A DNA stretch of 64,000 nucleotides from Methylobacterium pseudosasicola (GTDB lineage: Bacteria; Pseudomonadota; Alphaproteobacteria; Rhizobiales; Beijerinckiaceae): positions 1 through 64,000 of the forward strand of contig NZ_FOTK01000007.1 of assembly GCF_900114535.1 (NCBI RefSeq), read 5' to 3'. The stretch's first letter is position 1, and each line of letters starts with the position of its first letter. Below are positions 17,236-25,796 of this stretch, in pieces. The position numbers were made by a program, and so were the translations under genes. Below the pieces are notes generated by a model, which worked only from the letters and a program-made list of their open reading frames with translations, ran no database searches and was not told the origin of the DNA.

Positions 17236-19452
17236 CTACCCCGCCAGCGGCAGCGGCGCGATCCGCGCGGGGGCCACGGCGCTCTTGCGCTCCAGCAGGC
17301 CCGGGGGCGGGACCGGGGCGTCGATCGTGCAGATCACGCCGGTCTCCTCGTAGGAGAGCGTCACCTCGCCGGCGAGCTCGCGGGCGAGGCTGCGCTCGAT
17401 CAGGCGGGAGCCGAAGCCCGTGCGGGTGGGCTTCTTCACCGGCGGGCCGCCGCGCTCGGCCCAGCGCAGGTACAGGCGGATCTCCGCCTCGCGCCGCACG
17501 GTCCAGGAGATCTCGACGGCGCCACCCTCGGCCGAGAGCGCGCCGTACTTCACCGCGTTGGTGCCAAGTTCGTGCAGCGCCATGGCGATCGACAGAGCGA
17601 GGCGGGGCGGCAGGCGCAGGGCCGGGCCGATCACGGAGAAGCGCGAGGCGACCCCGTCGCCGGATTCGAGCGGGCGGATCGCGTCCGCGACCACGGCCGA
17701 CAGCTCTGCGCCCTCCCAGCTCTCGCGGGTGAGCACGTCGTGGACCCGGGCGAGCGCCAGGAGCCGCGCCTCGAACGCCGCCCGGGCGGCGTCGGCCTCA
17801 GGGCCTTCGAGGCCGCGCAGGGACTGGCCGGCGATCGACTGGACCGTCGCCAGGGTGTTCTTCACCCGGTGGTTCAGCTCGTGGATCAGCAGCAGCAGGT
17901 GCTCTTCCGCGAATTTCGCGTCGGTGATGTCGATGTTGCAGCCGGTATAGCCGAGGAAGTTCTGGTCGTCGTCGAGGCGCGGCACGCCCTCGCAGCGCAG
18001 CCAGCGCACGGCCTGGCTCCGGTCGATCACCCGGACTTCGGTGCGGAACGGCGCGCGCGCCTCGAAGGCCTCGGTGAAGGCAGCGCGAAAATTCTCCAGG
18101 TCGTCCGGGTGGACGATCCGCTCCCAGCCCTCGTTGGTGAGCTCCGCCGCCGGGATCCCGAACATGTGTTCGAAATGGAGGTTGGCGAAGCTGACCCCGC
18201 CGCTCTCGTCGGTCATCCAGATCAGCGCGGGCGCGGAATCGGCCATATGGCGGAAGCGGGCCTCGCTCTCGCTGAGCGCCGTGAGGCCGCGGCGGGTGTC
18301 GGCGAGCGCCCGGTCGCGCTCCGCCTCGCGGGTCCGCAGCCGCAGGGACGCGTCCGACAGCACCGCCCCGAGCCGCTGGATCTCGTGCACCGGCGACGGC
18401 ACCCGGGGGATCGCCTCGCCCCGCGAGAGCGCCGGGCCGGAGGCGGCGAGCAGACGGAGCGGGCGCGAGACGCGGGACCAGAGGTTGACCGCGAAGACCG
18501 AGGAGGTGGCGAGCACCAGCAGGCCGAAGCCGGCAAACGCCCAGATCCAACGGCGCACCCGGGCATCCACCAGAGCCTGCGGGATGCTGGTGGCCACCAT
18601 CCAGCCGGTCAGGCGCGAGCGCGCCTCGATGACCACCACCGGCTTGTGCTGGCGGTCCTGCCCCTCCCAGACCCCGGGCGTCGCGGTCTGCACCTGGCGC
18701 AGGCTCGCGAGCCGCGGCTTGCCGACCACCGAATCCGGGTCCGGTAGGCGGGCGAGGACGATGCCGTTCCGGTCAGAGATGCCGGTGGTCCAGCCCGGCA
18801 CCACCTCGCGGGACAGGATGCCCTGGAGCCGCGACAGCGGCACCGTGAAGCTGAGGATGTAGGCGACCTCGCCGTCGACCATCACGGGCACGCCGACCGC
18901 GTAGGTCGCCTCGTCCGGGGTCGGGCCCGGGATGTAGCCGCTGACCATGGCGCGCTGGGCGCCCTTGATCAGGTCCGGGTCGAAGGGCAGCGGCATCATC
19001 GGCAGCGGCGCACCGCGTGGCACGCCGGTATTCACGACCTCCTGGCCGTTCGTCCGCCGCAGCAGCACGTCGAGATCGATCGATTCGCGGACCAGCCGCG
19101 CCTGCGCGTCGAACGCCTCGAAATCGCTCTGCCGGATCCGCGGCGAGGTCGCCAGCGTCTGCAACACCGAGACGAGGCCGGCGGTGTCGCGGTCCAGCGA
19201 CAGGCCGATGCCGCGCACGTTCTCGCGAGCATCTTGTTCGAAGCGGGCGCGCTCGGCCGACGCGTAGCGCATCAGCAGGATGCTGGTGAACAGCAGCCCC
19301 GGGCCGATCAGCGCGATCACCAGGGCGATCAGATAGACCTGTGTCGAGAAGCCGTTGCGGCCGAACCGGTACAGCCGGCGCGACAGCCACGACCGGCGCG
19401 CGGGAAGGACCGCCGGGAGGTTCACGCCCTCGGCCTCCTGCTCCGGGCTCAA
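17236..19452 (-). CDS. HWE-family sensor histidine kinase with PAS domain
   Basis: A 738-residue membrane kinase. Span 1 near residue 40 (LIALVIALIGPGLLFTSILLM) and span 2 near residue 300 (WIWAFAGFGLLVLATSSVF) enclose a large periplasmic sensor domain of dCache type. A HAMP-like linker and a PAS domain (FRHMADSAPALIWMTDESGG) follow. The kinase core has the H-box HELNHRVKNTLATVQS, the N-box HELGTNAVKYGALS and the WxE motif LRWAERGG, which define HWE kinases common in Rhizobiales. No response regulator gene is adjacent, so its partner lies elsewhere. Confidence 0.9.
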   Translation of the reverse strand: MSPEQEAEGVNLPAVLPARRSWLSRRLYRFGRNGFSTQVYLIALVIALIGPGLLFTSILLMRYASAERARFEQDARENVRGIGLSLDRDTAGLVSVLQTLATSPRIRQSDFEAFDAQARLVRESIDLDVLLRRTNGQEVVNTGVPRGAPLPMMPLPFDPDLIKGAQRAMVSGYIPGPTPDEATYAVGVPVMVDGEVAYILSFTVPLSRLQGILSREVVPGWTTGISDRNGIVLARLPDPDSVVGKPRLASLRQVQTATPGVWEGQDRQHKPVVVIEARSRLTGWMVATSIPQALVDARVRRWIWAFAGFGLLVLATSSVFAVNLWSRVSRPLRLLAASGPALSRGEAIPRVPSPVHEIQRLGAVLSDASLRLRTREAERDRALADTRRGLTALSESEARFRHMADSAPALIWMTDESGGVSFANLHFEHMFGIPAAELTNEGWERIVHPDDLENFRAAFTEAFEARAPFRTEVRVIDRSQAVRWLRCEGVPRLDDDQNFLGYTGCNIDITDAKFAEEHLLLLIHELNHRVKNTLATVQSIAGQSLRGLEGPEADAARAAFEARLLALARVHDVLTRESWEGAELSAVVADAIRPLESGDGVASRFSVIGPALRLPPRLALSIAMALHELGTNAVKYGALSAEGGAVEISWTVRREAEIRLYLRWAERGGPPVKKPTRTGFGSRLIERSLARELAGEVTLSYEETGVICTIDAPVPPPGLLERKSAVAPARIAPLPLAG

Positions 19453-19507
19453 GCGGCGCCCGTCCCCGGCACGCGGTGCCCCGCGGGCTCCTCGCCGTTC
19501 CCTCGCT

Positions 19508-19849
19508 TCATGACCGGTCGATATGGCCGAGATCGCGCTCCGGGTCGAGGTGGTCGCGCACCCGCTGCTTGAGGGCCTTCACATCCGGAAACCCGCCATC
19601 GCGGACCCGCTCCCACAGCAGCACGCCCGCGATCTCGATGCGGAACGCGCCGCCCGTGGCGGGCACGAGGGCGACCTCGCCGAGGTCGTCGCGGAAGGTC
19701 GAGAGCAGCTCCTGCGCCATCCAGGCTGAGCGCAGCAGCCAGTTGCACTGGGTGCAGTAGGTGATGGCGACGCGCGGACCCGTCGGCCGCGCTCCGCTCT
19801 CCCCCGTCACGTCGCTGTCGGGCCTGTCGCCCGCTTGCTTCTCGTGCAT
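19508..19849 (-). CDS. Rdx/SelW-SelT-like thioredoxin-fold protein
   Basis: A 113-residue cytoplasmic protein of the Rdx family (bacterial relatives of selenoproteins W, T and H). The redox motif YCTQCNW near residue 32 sits directly after a short beta strand (RVAITYC), and the rest (ELLSTFRDDLGEVALVPATG, VLLWERVRDGGFPDVKALKQ) matches the family. Both redox residues are encoded as Cys, so it is not a selenoprotein here. ATG at 19849 was chosen; the longer upstream frame would overlap the tRNA gene. The role is probably thiol redox control, but substrates are unknown. Confidence 0.8.
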   Translation of the reverse strand: MHEKQAGDRPDSDVTGESGARPTGPRVAITYCTQCNWLLRSAWMAQELLSTFRDDLGEVALVPATGGAFRIEIAGVLLWERVRDGGFPDVKALKQRVRDHLDPERDLGHIDRS

Positions 19850-20009
19850 CGGGCCACAGCGCATTGCGGCACTGGTCTTGTCAACCTCGCGCACGGCGCT
19901 TGACGTTTCGGGTCGGCGCGCCCTAGAAGGCCCGGCATCCGGTCGCCGCCTGATCCAGGCGCCGCCGACCGCGTTGGTTCCGTCCACGGGTTTCGACCCT
20001 CGGCGGCAC

Positions 20010-20084
20010 GGACGGTTAGCACAGCGGTAGTGCGTTCCCTTCACACGGGAAAGGTCGCAGGTTCGATCCCTGCACCGTCCACCA
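20010..20084 (+). tRNA. tRNA-Val (CAC)
   Basis: Acceptor stem GGACGGT pairs perfectly with ACCGTCC. The D arm is GCAC-loop-GTGC, the anticodon stem TTCCC/GGGAA encloses loop TTCACAC with anticodon CAC (codon GUG), and the T arm is GCAGG-TTCGATC-CCTGC. The CCA end is encoded. The gene lies between the Rdx gene and pccB. Confidence 0.95.
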
Positions 20085-20243
20085 TTCTCCTCCCTCCCCC
20101 CCGAAGGTCCGACGCGCGAGACATTTGCGTCGGTTTGCCACCCGAAACGCCCGTGCTAAGGCCGCTTCATCGGTGAACGCACAAGCTTCGACCCGGCATC
20201 AACCGGGCAGGGCGGCACGAGCAGGGTAAGGGCGGGAACAGCC

Positions 20244-21776
20244 ATGAAGGATATCCTCGACAAGCTCGCGGAACGGCGCGCCCAGGCGCGCCTGGGCGGC
20301 GGCGAGACGCGCGTCGAGGCCCAGCACAAGCGCGGCAAGCTCACCGCGCGCGAACGGATCGAACTCCTCCTCGACCACGGGTCGTTCGAGGAATTCGACA
20401 TGTTCGTGCAGCACCGCTCCACCGATTTCGGCATGGAGAAGCAGAAGATCCCCGGCGACGGCGTCGTGACCGGCTGGGGCACGATCAACGGCCGCACCGT
20501 CTTCCTGTTCTCGAAGGATTTCACGGTGTTCGGCGGCTCCCTCTCGGAGGCACACGCTCAGAAGATCGTGAAGGTGCAGGACATGGCGCTGAAGATGCGC
20601 GCCCCGATCATCGGCATCTTCGATGCCGGCGGCGCGCGCATCCAGGAGGGTGTCGCGGCGCTCGGCGGCTACGGCGAGGTGTTCCGCCGGAACGTGATGG
20701 CCTCGGGCGTCATCCCGCAGATCTCGGTGATCATGGGCCCCTGCGCCGGCGGCGACGTCTACTCACCGGCCATGACCGACTTCATCTTCATGGTGCGCGA
20801 CACGAGCTACATGTTCGTGACCGGCCCGGACGTGGTAAAGACCGTCACCAACGAGGTTGTGACCGCGGAAGAACTCGGCGGTGCCAAGGTCCACACCACG
20901 AAATCCTCCATCGCCGACGGCTCGTTCGAGAACGACGTGGAGGCGATCCTCCAGATCCGCCGCCTGCTCGATTTCCTGCCGGCCAACAACATCGAGGGCG
21001 TGCCAGAAATCGAGAGCTTCGACGATGTCGACCGGCTCGACATGTCGCTGGACACCCTGATCCCCGACAACCCGAACAAGCCCTACGACATGGGCGAGCT
21101 GATCCGCCGGGTCGTCGACGAGGGCGACTTTTTTGAAATTCAGGCGGCCTACGCGCGCAACATCATGACCGGGTTCGGCCGCATCGAGGGCCGCACCGTC
21201 GGGTTCGTCGCCAACCAGCCGATGGTGCTGGCCGGCGTCCTCGATTCCGATGCCTCCCGGAAGGCGGCGCGGTTCGTGCGCTTCTGCGACGCCTTCGCGA
21301 TCCCGATCGTCACCTTCGTCGACGTGCCGGGCTTCCTGCCGGGCACCGCGCAGGAATATGGCGGCCTGATCAAGCACGGCGCCAAGCTGCTCTTCGCCTA
21401 TTCGCAGGCGACCGTGCCGCTTGTCACGATCATCACCCGCAAGGCCTTCGGCGGCGCCTACGACGTGATGGCCTCGAAACATGTCGGCGCCGACCTCAAC
21501 TACGCTTGGCCCACCGCCCAGATCGCCGTGATGGGCGCCAAGGGCGCGGTGGAGATCATCTTCCGCAGCGAACTCGGCGACCCGGACAAGATCGCGGCGC
21601 GCACGGGCGAGTACGAGGACCGGTTCCTGTCGCCCTTCGTGGCGGCCGAGCGTGGCTACATCGACGAGGTGATCATGCCGCATTCGACCCGCCGGCGGAT
21701 CGCCCGGGCGCTCGGCATGCTCCGCACCAAGGAGATGGAGCAGCCCTGGAAGAAGCACGACAACATCCCGCTCTGA
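20244..21776 (+). CDS. pccB: Propionyl-CoA carboxylase beta subunit
   Basis: A 510-residue carboxyltransferase subunit that moves CO2 from biotin to propionyl-CoA, giving methylmalonyl-CoA. Two crotonase-like halves are visible: the N-terminal half with [24 protein letters not shown] and [20 protein letters not shown], and the C-terminal half with [25 protein letters not shown] and [17 protein letters not shown]. The length and the C-terminal KKHDNIPL are typical of PccB. In methylotrophs the enzyme serves the ethylmalonyl-CoA pathway. The biotin subunit gene pccA is not in the window. Confidence 0.93.
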   Translation: MKDILDKLAERRAQARLGGGETRVEAQHKRGKLTARERIELLLDHGSFEEFDMFVQHRSTDFGMEKQKIPGDGVVTGWGTINGRTVFLFSKDFTVFGGSLSEAHAQKIVKVQDMALKMRAPIIGIFDAGGARIQEGVAALGGYGEVFRRNVMASGVIPQISVIMGPCAGGDVYSPAMTDFIFMVRDTSYMFVTGPDVVKTVTNEVVTAEELGGAKVHTTKSSIADGSFENDVEAILQIRRLLDFLPANNIEGVPEIESFDDVDRLDMSLDTLIPDNPNKPYDMGELIRRVVDEGDFFEIQAAYARNIMTGFGRIEGRTVGFVANQPMVLAGVLDSDASRKAARFVRFCDAFAIPIVTFVDVPGFLPGTAQEYGGLIKHGAKLLFAYSQATVPLVTIITRKAFGGAYDVMASKHVGADLNYAWPTAQIAVMGAKGAVEIIFRSELGDPDKIAARTGEYEDRFLSPFVAAERGYIDEVIMPHSTRRRIARALGMLRTKEMEQPWKKHDNIPL

Positions 21777-21863
21777 GGCGGAGATGCGGGCGGACCTTAA
21801 CGGGTTCGCCCATTTCTGGACCCGCCGCGGCTGAACAAGCCGATGTGGAAAAACTGTCGCGCC

Positions 21864-22325
21864 TCAGCTCCGGTCGCTGTGCTCGATCACCGCGCACAAA
21901 GTCAGCGGTCCCTTGTCGGGCGAGACCATCGCAGAGCAGGTGATCCGGGCGCCGCCGAGATCGACGTTGCTGTGCCGCAGGCGCATGGCGGCGGCCTGGG
22001 CGCGGTGCGCGGCCTCCGTGATGGTCGCGGCATCGATTCCGGTCACCGCATGGCCGGCCCGGCCGAACGTCTCGTAATACACCTCCGGCGGGCTCGCGCC
22101 GCGATATTGGGCGCCCACCGAGGACAGATCCGGCGAACCGCAAGCGAGCGACAGGGTCATGTCGGGGCCGGCGGTGAAACTCGCGTAATCGCTGCGCCGC
22201 TCGGTGGCCTTGGCGGCGGTCTCCGCGACGACCTTGTCGATCAGCGTATCGCAGGATTGCGCCCGGGCGGAGCCGTGACTTGCCGCGAGAGCCGCCAGAG
22301 CGACGATGGGAAGGAATGCGCGCAT
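21864..22325 (-). CDS. Exported hypothetical protein
   Basis: A 153-residue protein. ATG 22325 gives a Sec signal peptide (MRAFLPIVALAALAASHGSARA) with cleavage expected after ARA; a longer upstream frame adds only arginine-rich sequence without conserved look. The mature part carries Cys at SCDTLIDKVV, LACGSPDL, ITCSAM and LCAVIEH, which could form two disulfides in the periplasm. No family recognised. It lies downstream of the phosphoesterase gene on the same strand, and a small gap of about 46 bases suggests co-transcription. Confidence 0.65.
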   Translation of the reverse strand: MRAFLPIVALAALAASHGSARAQSCDTLIDKVVAETAAKATERRSDYASFTAGPDMTLSLACGSPDLSSVGAQYRGASPPEVYYETFGRAGHAVTGIDAATITEAAHRAQAAAMRLRHSNVDLGGARITCSAMVSPDKGPLTLCAVIEHSDRS

Positions 22326-22371
22326 CCCGCCGAGGTAGCGCGAGCGACCACGAAAACGAGCGGCGCGGCGT

Positions 22372-23286
22372 TCAGGCGCGGGGCGGCTCGGCCGCGTCGC
22401 CAAGCTCCAAAAGAACGATCTCCGGCGGCACGCCGAAGCGCACCGGGATCCGGCTCATGCCGAAGCCGCCCGACACGATTAGGTGGCGATCGTCCTGGAT
22501 GACGTGGCCGTAGGCGTAATCGTGGCCGCGGACCCGCCGGATCGCGGGCGAATGCCCGAACAGCCGGACCTGCCCGCCATGGGTATGGCCGGCGAGGGTC
22601 AGGGAGACCCGATCCGGTACGTCGGCGAAGATGTCGGGCTCGTGGGCCATCAGGAGCACCGGGGCGTCGTCGGTGATCGTGCCGAGGGTGGCGGGCAGAT
22701 CGTCGAGGCCGATATTGAAGCTGTTGAAATAGGGCTGCTGGTCGGCAAGGCCGGCGAGCCAGAAGGGCCGCCCGTCCTTCACCAGCCGCACGGCCTCGTT
22801 CTCCATCACCGGGATGCCGCGGGCCTCCAGCAGGTGCTTCACCGCGGGCGATCCGCGGCGGGAGCGCTGAACGGCGTGGTCGTCCCACCAATCATGGTTA
22901 CCCAGGATCGCGTGGGTGCCGAGCGGCGCCTTCAGGCCCTCGACCATCCGGGCGAATTGTTCGAGGGGGAGCTTGCGCCAGGCGATCTTGCCGGCGGGGT
23001 AATCGCCGAGCATCAGCACGAGATCGGGCTTCAACGCGTTGGTGGCGTCGATGATCTCGGCCACCCGGTCGAACGGCATGTACGGCTCGCAGATGTGGAA
23101 ATCCGCGAGCACCGCCACACGGAGCCTGAGGGCCGGGTCCCAGCGCGGCAGGATTGGCGCGTAGTTGGTTACCACCAGCCGGTGCAGCGGCTCGACATCG
23201 ACGGCGTAGACCCCCGTGGCCGCCACGAGCCCGGCGCCGGCCCCGAGGCCGGTGAGGAACTGCCGTCGGCTCGGCACGATCAGCAT
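22372..23286 (-). CDS. Tat-exported metallophosphoesterase
   Basis: A 304-residue calcineurin-like phosphoesterase (YkuE/YaeI type). The N-terminus SRRQFLTGLGAGAGLVAATGVYA is a twin-arginine signal, so the enzyme is exported folded. Metal-binding motifs appear in order: VLADFHI (D-x-H), LMLGDYPAG (GD), ILGNHDWW (GNHD), MAHEPDIFADV (H) and LTLAGHTHGGQ (GHTH). Family members hydrolyse phosphodiesters, some in lipid A precursor or cell-wall metabolism. ATG 23286 is the start immediately before the signal; the long upstream frame lies over hemC and is spurious. Confidence 0.87.
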   Translation of the reverse strand: MLIVPSRRQFLTGLGAGAGLVAATGVYAVDVEPLHRLVVTNYAPILPRWDPALRLRVAVLADFHICEPYMPFDRVAEIIDATNALKPDLVLMLGDYPAGKIAWRKLPLEQFARMVEGLKAPLGTHAILGNHDWWDDHAVQRSRRGSPAVKHLLEARGIPVMENEAVRLVKDGRPFWLAGLADQQPYFNSFNIGLDDLPATLGTITDDAPVLLMAHEPDIFADVPDRVSLTLAGHTHGGQVRLFGHSPAIRRVRGHDYAYGHVIQDDRHLIVSGGFGMSRIPVRFGVPPEIVLLELGDAAEPPRA

Positions 23287-23470
23287 GGGGTGTCCAAGGG
23301 CTCTCGAATTGACCTGCGAGCCGCTAAGCGCGCAGTCCGGCGAAACCGGGGCGGTGCCCAGCTTGACACGAAGACGCTTCAGCGAGTCTGAATCCCGCAT
23401 CCGGCGATGGCCTGCGGCTACGGGCAGGCTATAACGGGCGAATAACGCCGCAAGAAACGTCCGGACCCCA

Positions 23471-24394
23471 ATGTTGAACCGTTCCCTGCGCATCGGCACC
23501 CGCGGCAGCCCGATGGCGCTCGCCCAGACCGGGATGGTGCGCGACAAGATCGTGGCGGCCAATCCGGGGCTTGAGACCGAGTTGGTGGTGGTCACCACGG
23601 TGGCCGACAAGATCCTGGATCGCCCGCTGTCGGAGATCGGCGGCAAGGGCCTGTTCACCAAGGAACTCGAGCAGGCTTTGTTCTCGGACGAGGTCGACGT
23701 CGCGGTCCATTCCATGAAGGATGTGGAGACCTGGCTGCCGGAGGGCCTGGTCATTGCCTGCATCCTGGAGCGCGACGACCCGCGCGACGCCTTCCTGTCG
23801 CCGCACGCGGACGGGCTGGCGGGCCTGCCGGAGGGCGCTCGGGTCGGCACCTCGTCGCTGCGGCGGGGCGCGCAGGTTCTGATGCACCGGCCGGACCTCA
23901 AGGTCGTGCCCCTGCGCGGCAACGCCAACACCCGGATGCGCAAGCTCGAATCGGGCGAATGCGACGCGACCCTGCTGGCGCTCGCCGGCCTCCAGCGCCT
24001 CGGCCTGCAGGACATGGCCCGCAGCATCCTGTCGGTGGACGAGATGCTGCCCGCGGTGGCCCAGGGCGCGCTCGGGATCGAATGCCGGGCCGATGATGGC
24101 GCAGTCCGTGACCTGCTGGCCCCGATCGCCTGCGCCCGCACCACCACAGCGATCGCGGCCGAACGGGCGCTGCTCGCCGAGCTCGACGGCTCCTGCCGGA
24201 CGCCGATCGCGGCCCTGGCGCAGATCAACGGCGACCAGCTCAAGCTCGACGGCCTTCTGTTCCTGCCCGACGGCAGCCGCCACTGGGCCGTCTCCCGCCA
24301 GGGCCCGGCGGCGGAAGCCGAGCGGATCGGCCGCGAGGCCGGCGCCGAGCTGAAGGAGGCGGCCGGGGAGACCTATACGCGCCACCTACAATAG
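23471..24394 (+). CDS. hemC: Hydroxymethylbilane synthase (porphobilinogen deaminase)
   Basis: A 307-residue enzyme joining four porphobilinogens into hydroxymethylbilane in tetrapyrrole synthesis. It opens with RIGTRGSPMALAQT and has HSMKDVETWLPEGL, VGTSSLRRGAQ and RGNANTRMRKL for cofactor and substrate binding. The cofactor-holding Cys is in LDGSCRTPIAAL near residue 240. Length is normal. The gene is divergent from the phosphoesterase gene; the 184-base gap presumably holds both promoters. Confidence 0.95.
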   Translation: MLNRSLRIGTRGSPMALAQTGMVRDKIVAANPGLETELVVVTTVADKILDRPLSEIGGKGLFTKELEQALFSDEVDVAVHSMKDVETWLPEGLVIACILERDDPRDAFLSPHADGLAGLPEGARVGTSSLRRGAQVLMHRPDLKVVPLRGNANTRMRKLESGECDATLLALAGLQRLGLQDMARSILSVDEMLPAVAQGALGIECRADDGAVRDLLAPIACARTTTAIAAERALLAELDGSCRTPIAALAQINGDQLKLDGLLFLPDGSRHWAVSRQGPAAEAERIGREAGAELKEAAGETYTRHLQ

Positions 24395-24432
24395 GCAGCA
24401 TCTTCAACGCACCAACGGCACTCCAAATCTCC

Positions 24433-24550
24433 CCCCTCATCCTGAGGTGCCCGCGTCAGCGGGCCTCGAAGGAGCCCTCCAGAAGGCGCCGCGATCCCTG
24501 GAGGGCTCCTTCGAGGCCTACGCTACGCTTCGGCACCTCAGGATGAGGGG
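24433..24550. repeat. Long inverted repeat element (CTCATCCTGAGGTGC family)
   Basis: Nested perfect inverted repeats: 24433-24450 pairs with 24533-24550 over 18 bases, and 24464-24481 pairs with 24499-24516 over 18 bases. The element sits between the convergent hemC and the crt-linked small gene and could form a large cruciform or act as a transcript end. A related, less perfect copy is at 36351-36466. Confidence 0.88.
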
Positions 24551-24581
24551 GAGAGTGGGATCGACCGATCCATCGCCACGC

Positions 24582-24716
24582 TCAATCCCGCTCGTCACCC
24601 CGAGCGCGATCCCGGCGGATGCTGCGGCGGACGGCGATGAGCTGCCAGAGGCCGAGTCCGAAGGCCAGGGCGAAGACCAGCCCGATATCGAAGGCGGCGA
24701 ACAGGCTGTCGCTCAC
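24582..24716 (-). CDS. Small single-span membrane protein downstream of crtB
   Basis: A 44-residue frame starting at GTG 24716, nine bases after the crtB stop. It encodes one membrane span (FDIGLVFALAFGLGLWQLI) followed by a strongly basic tail (VRRSIRRDRAR), giving a predicted inside C-terminus. Its position at the end of the crtI-crtB transcript suggests a role linked to carotenoid-synthesising membranes, but this is only from context. No clear RBS is visible; translational coupling to crtB is possible. Confidence 0.5.
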   Translation of the reverse strand: MSDSLFAAFDIGLVFALAFGLGLWQLIAVRRSIRRDRARGDERD

Positions 24717-24725
24717 GGGCCGGCC

Positions 24726-25796
24726 TCAGGACGGTGCGGAGCGGCCGTAGGCCTCGCGCTCGCGCATCCGCTCGATCAGTTCGAGCACGTGCACCACCCG
24801 GCCACCCACATCCCACCAGGGCCGGAGCGCTGCCCGCCGGCGATCGGGCAAGGGCGGATGCCGCATCACGGCGTCGATCAAGAAAGCCGCTTCCGGCAGG
24901 GCCGGCGCCGCGAGGCCGGGGCCGGCCGGGCGGGAATGTAGGGCGCGGGCGATCAAAGCGAGCTTCCGTCCGGTCCCGACCCGGGCGCGGCTGGTGACGG
25001 ACTCGTATCCCTGCGCCGCCACGACCCGGCCGATCTCGGCATAGATCAGCGCGGCGGCCCGGATCGCCGGCCGGCAGGGAGATGGCAGAGCCGCGATCCC
25101 GGCCTCCGCTTGGCCATACAGTCCCTCGGCCTCGGCGAGCAGCCGGGCGACGACGCTGGCGAGTGCCGGGCTCGGCCGCGGATCGGCCAGGAACGAATCC
25201 GGGTCGAGCCCGGCCTCCACCATCCAATCGAGGGGCAGGTAGAGCCGGCCCATCCGGGCATCCTCACCGACATCCCGAGCGATGTTGGTGAGCTGCATGG
25301 CGGCGCCGAGATCGCAGGCGCGGGCGAGCGCGTCGGCGGAACGCGCGCCCATGATCAGCGCCATCATGGCCCCGACCGAGCCCGCCACCCGAGCCGCGTA
25401 GGCGTGAAGCGCGGCGATATCGGTGTAGCGGCGCCCTTCCGCATCCCAGGCGAAGCCCTCGATCAGCGCATAGGGCAACGCCTCCGGGATCGCGTAGGCG
25501 CTGACGACCTCCGAGAAGGCTCGGTCGGCCGGCGCGTCGGCGGGCGTGCCCGCATAGGCCAGCGCTACGCGGGCCCCGAGCCGGGCCACCGCGTCGCGCT
25601 GGTCGGAGGAGCTGGCGGCCTCGTCGACGAGATCGTCCGAGAGCCGGCAGAAGGCGTAGAGCCCGTAGGCCGCCTCGCGCACCTCTCCGGGCAGCAGCCG
25701 TCCGGCGGCGAAAAAGCTCTTGGAGCCGGCGCGGATCGCCACCCGGCAGGCGGTGCGGTCGGCAGCCGCAGCGAATTCAGGCGGAAACACGGGCAT
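24726..25796 (-). CDS. crtB: Phytoene synthase
   Basis: A 356-residue trans-isoprenyl diphosphate synthase that condenses two geranylgeranyl diphosphates to phytoene; a squalene or dehydrosqualene synthase activity is the alternative. The two Asp-rich motifs are present: CRLSDDLVDEA near residue 52 and NIARDVGEDARMGRLYLP near residue 172. The C-terminal 70 residues are longer than in many CrtB proteins. Its start overlaps the end of crtI by 20 bases, so the two are coupled. Control presumably acts through the box at the crtI start. Confidence 0.86.
   Translation of the reverse strand: MPVFPPEFAAAADRTACRVAIRAGSKSFFAAGRLLPGEVREAAYGLYAFCRLSDDLVDEAASSSDQRDAVARLGARVALAYAGTPADAPADRAFSEVVSAYAIPEALPYALIEGFAWDAEGRRYTDIAALHAYAARVAGSVGAMMALIMGARSADALARACDLGAAMQLTNIARDVGEDARMGRLYLPLDWMVEAGLDPDSFLADPRPSPALASVVARLLAEAEGLYGQAEAGIAALPSPCRPAIRAAALIYAEIGRVVAAQGYESVTSRARVGTGRKLALIARALHSRPAGPGLAAPALPEAAFLIDAVMRHPPLPDRRRAALRPWWDVGGRVVHVLELIERMREREAYGRSAPS

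Noticed and set aside
17572..18747. 391-codon open frame antisense to the histidine kinase
   Set aside because: No start context or motif; the kinase motifs on the minus strand are complete.
19508..19849. Possible selenoprotein
   Set aside because: Both positions of the redox motif are ordinary Cys codons (no in-frame TGA).
19508..20044. Longer start for the Rdx-like gene reaching 20044
   Set aside because: It would overlap the tRNA-Val gene, and the added residues are not family-like.
21781..21826. Possible terminator after pccB (gggcggacc / gggttcgccc)
   Set aside because: The stem is imperfect and no T-run follows.
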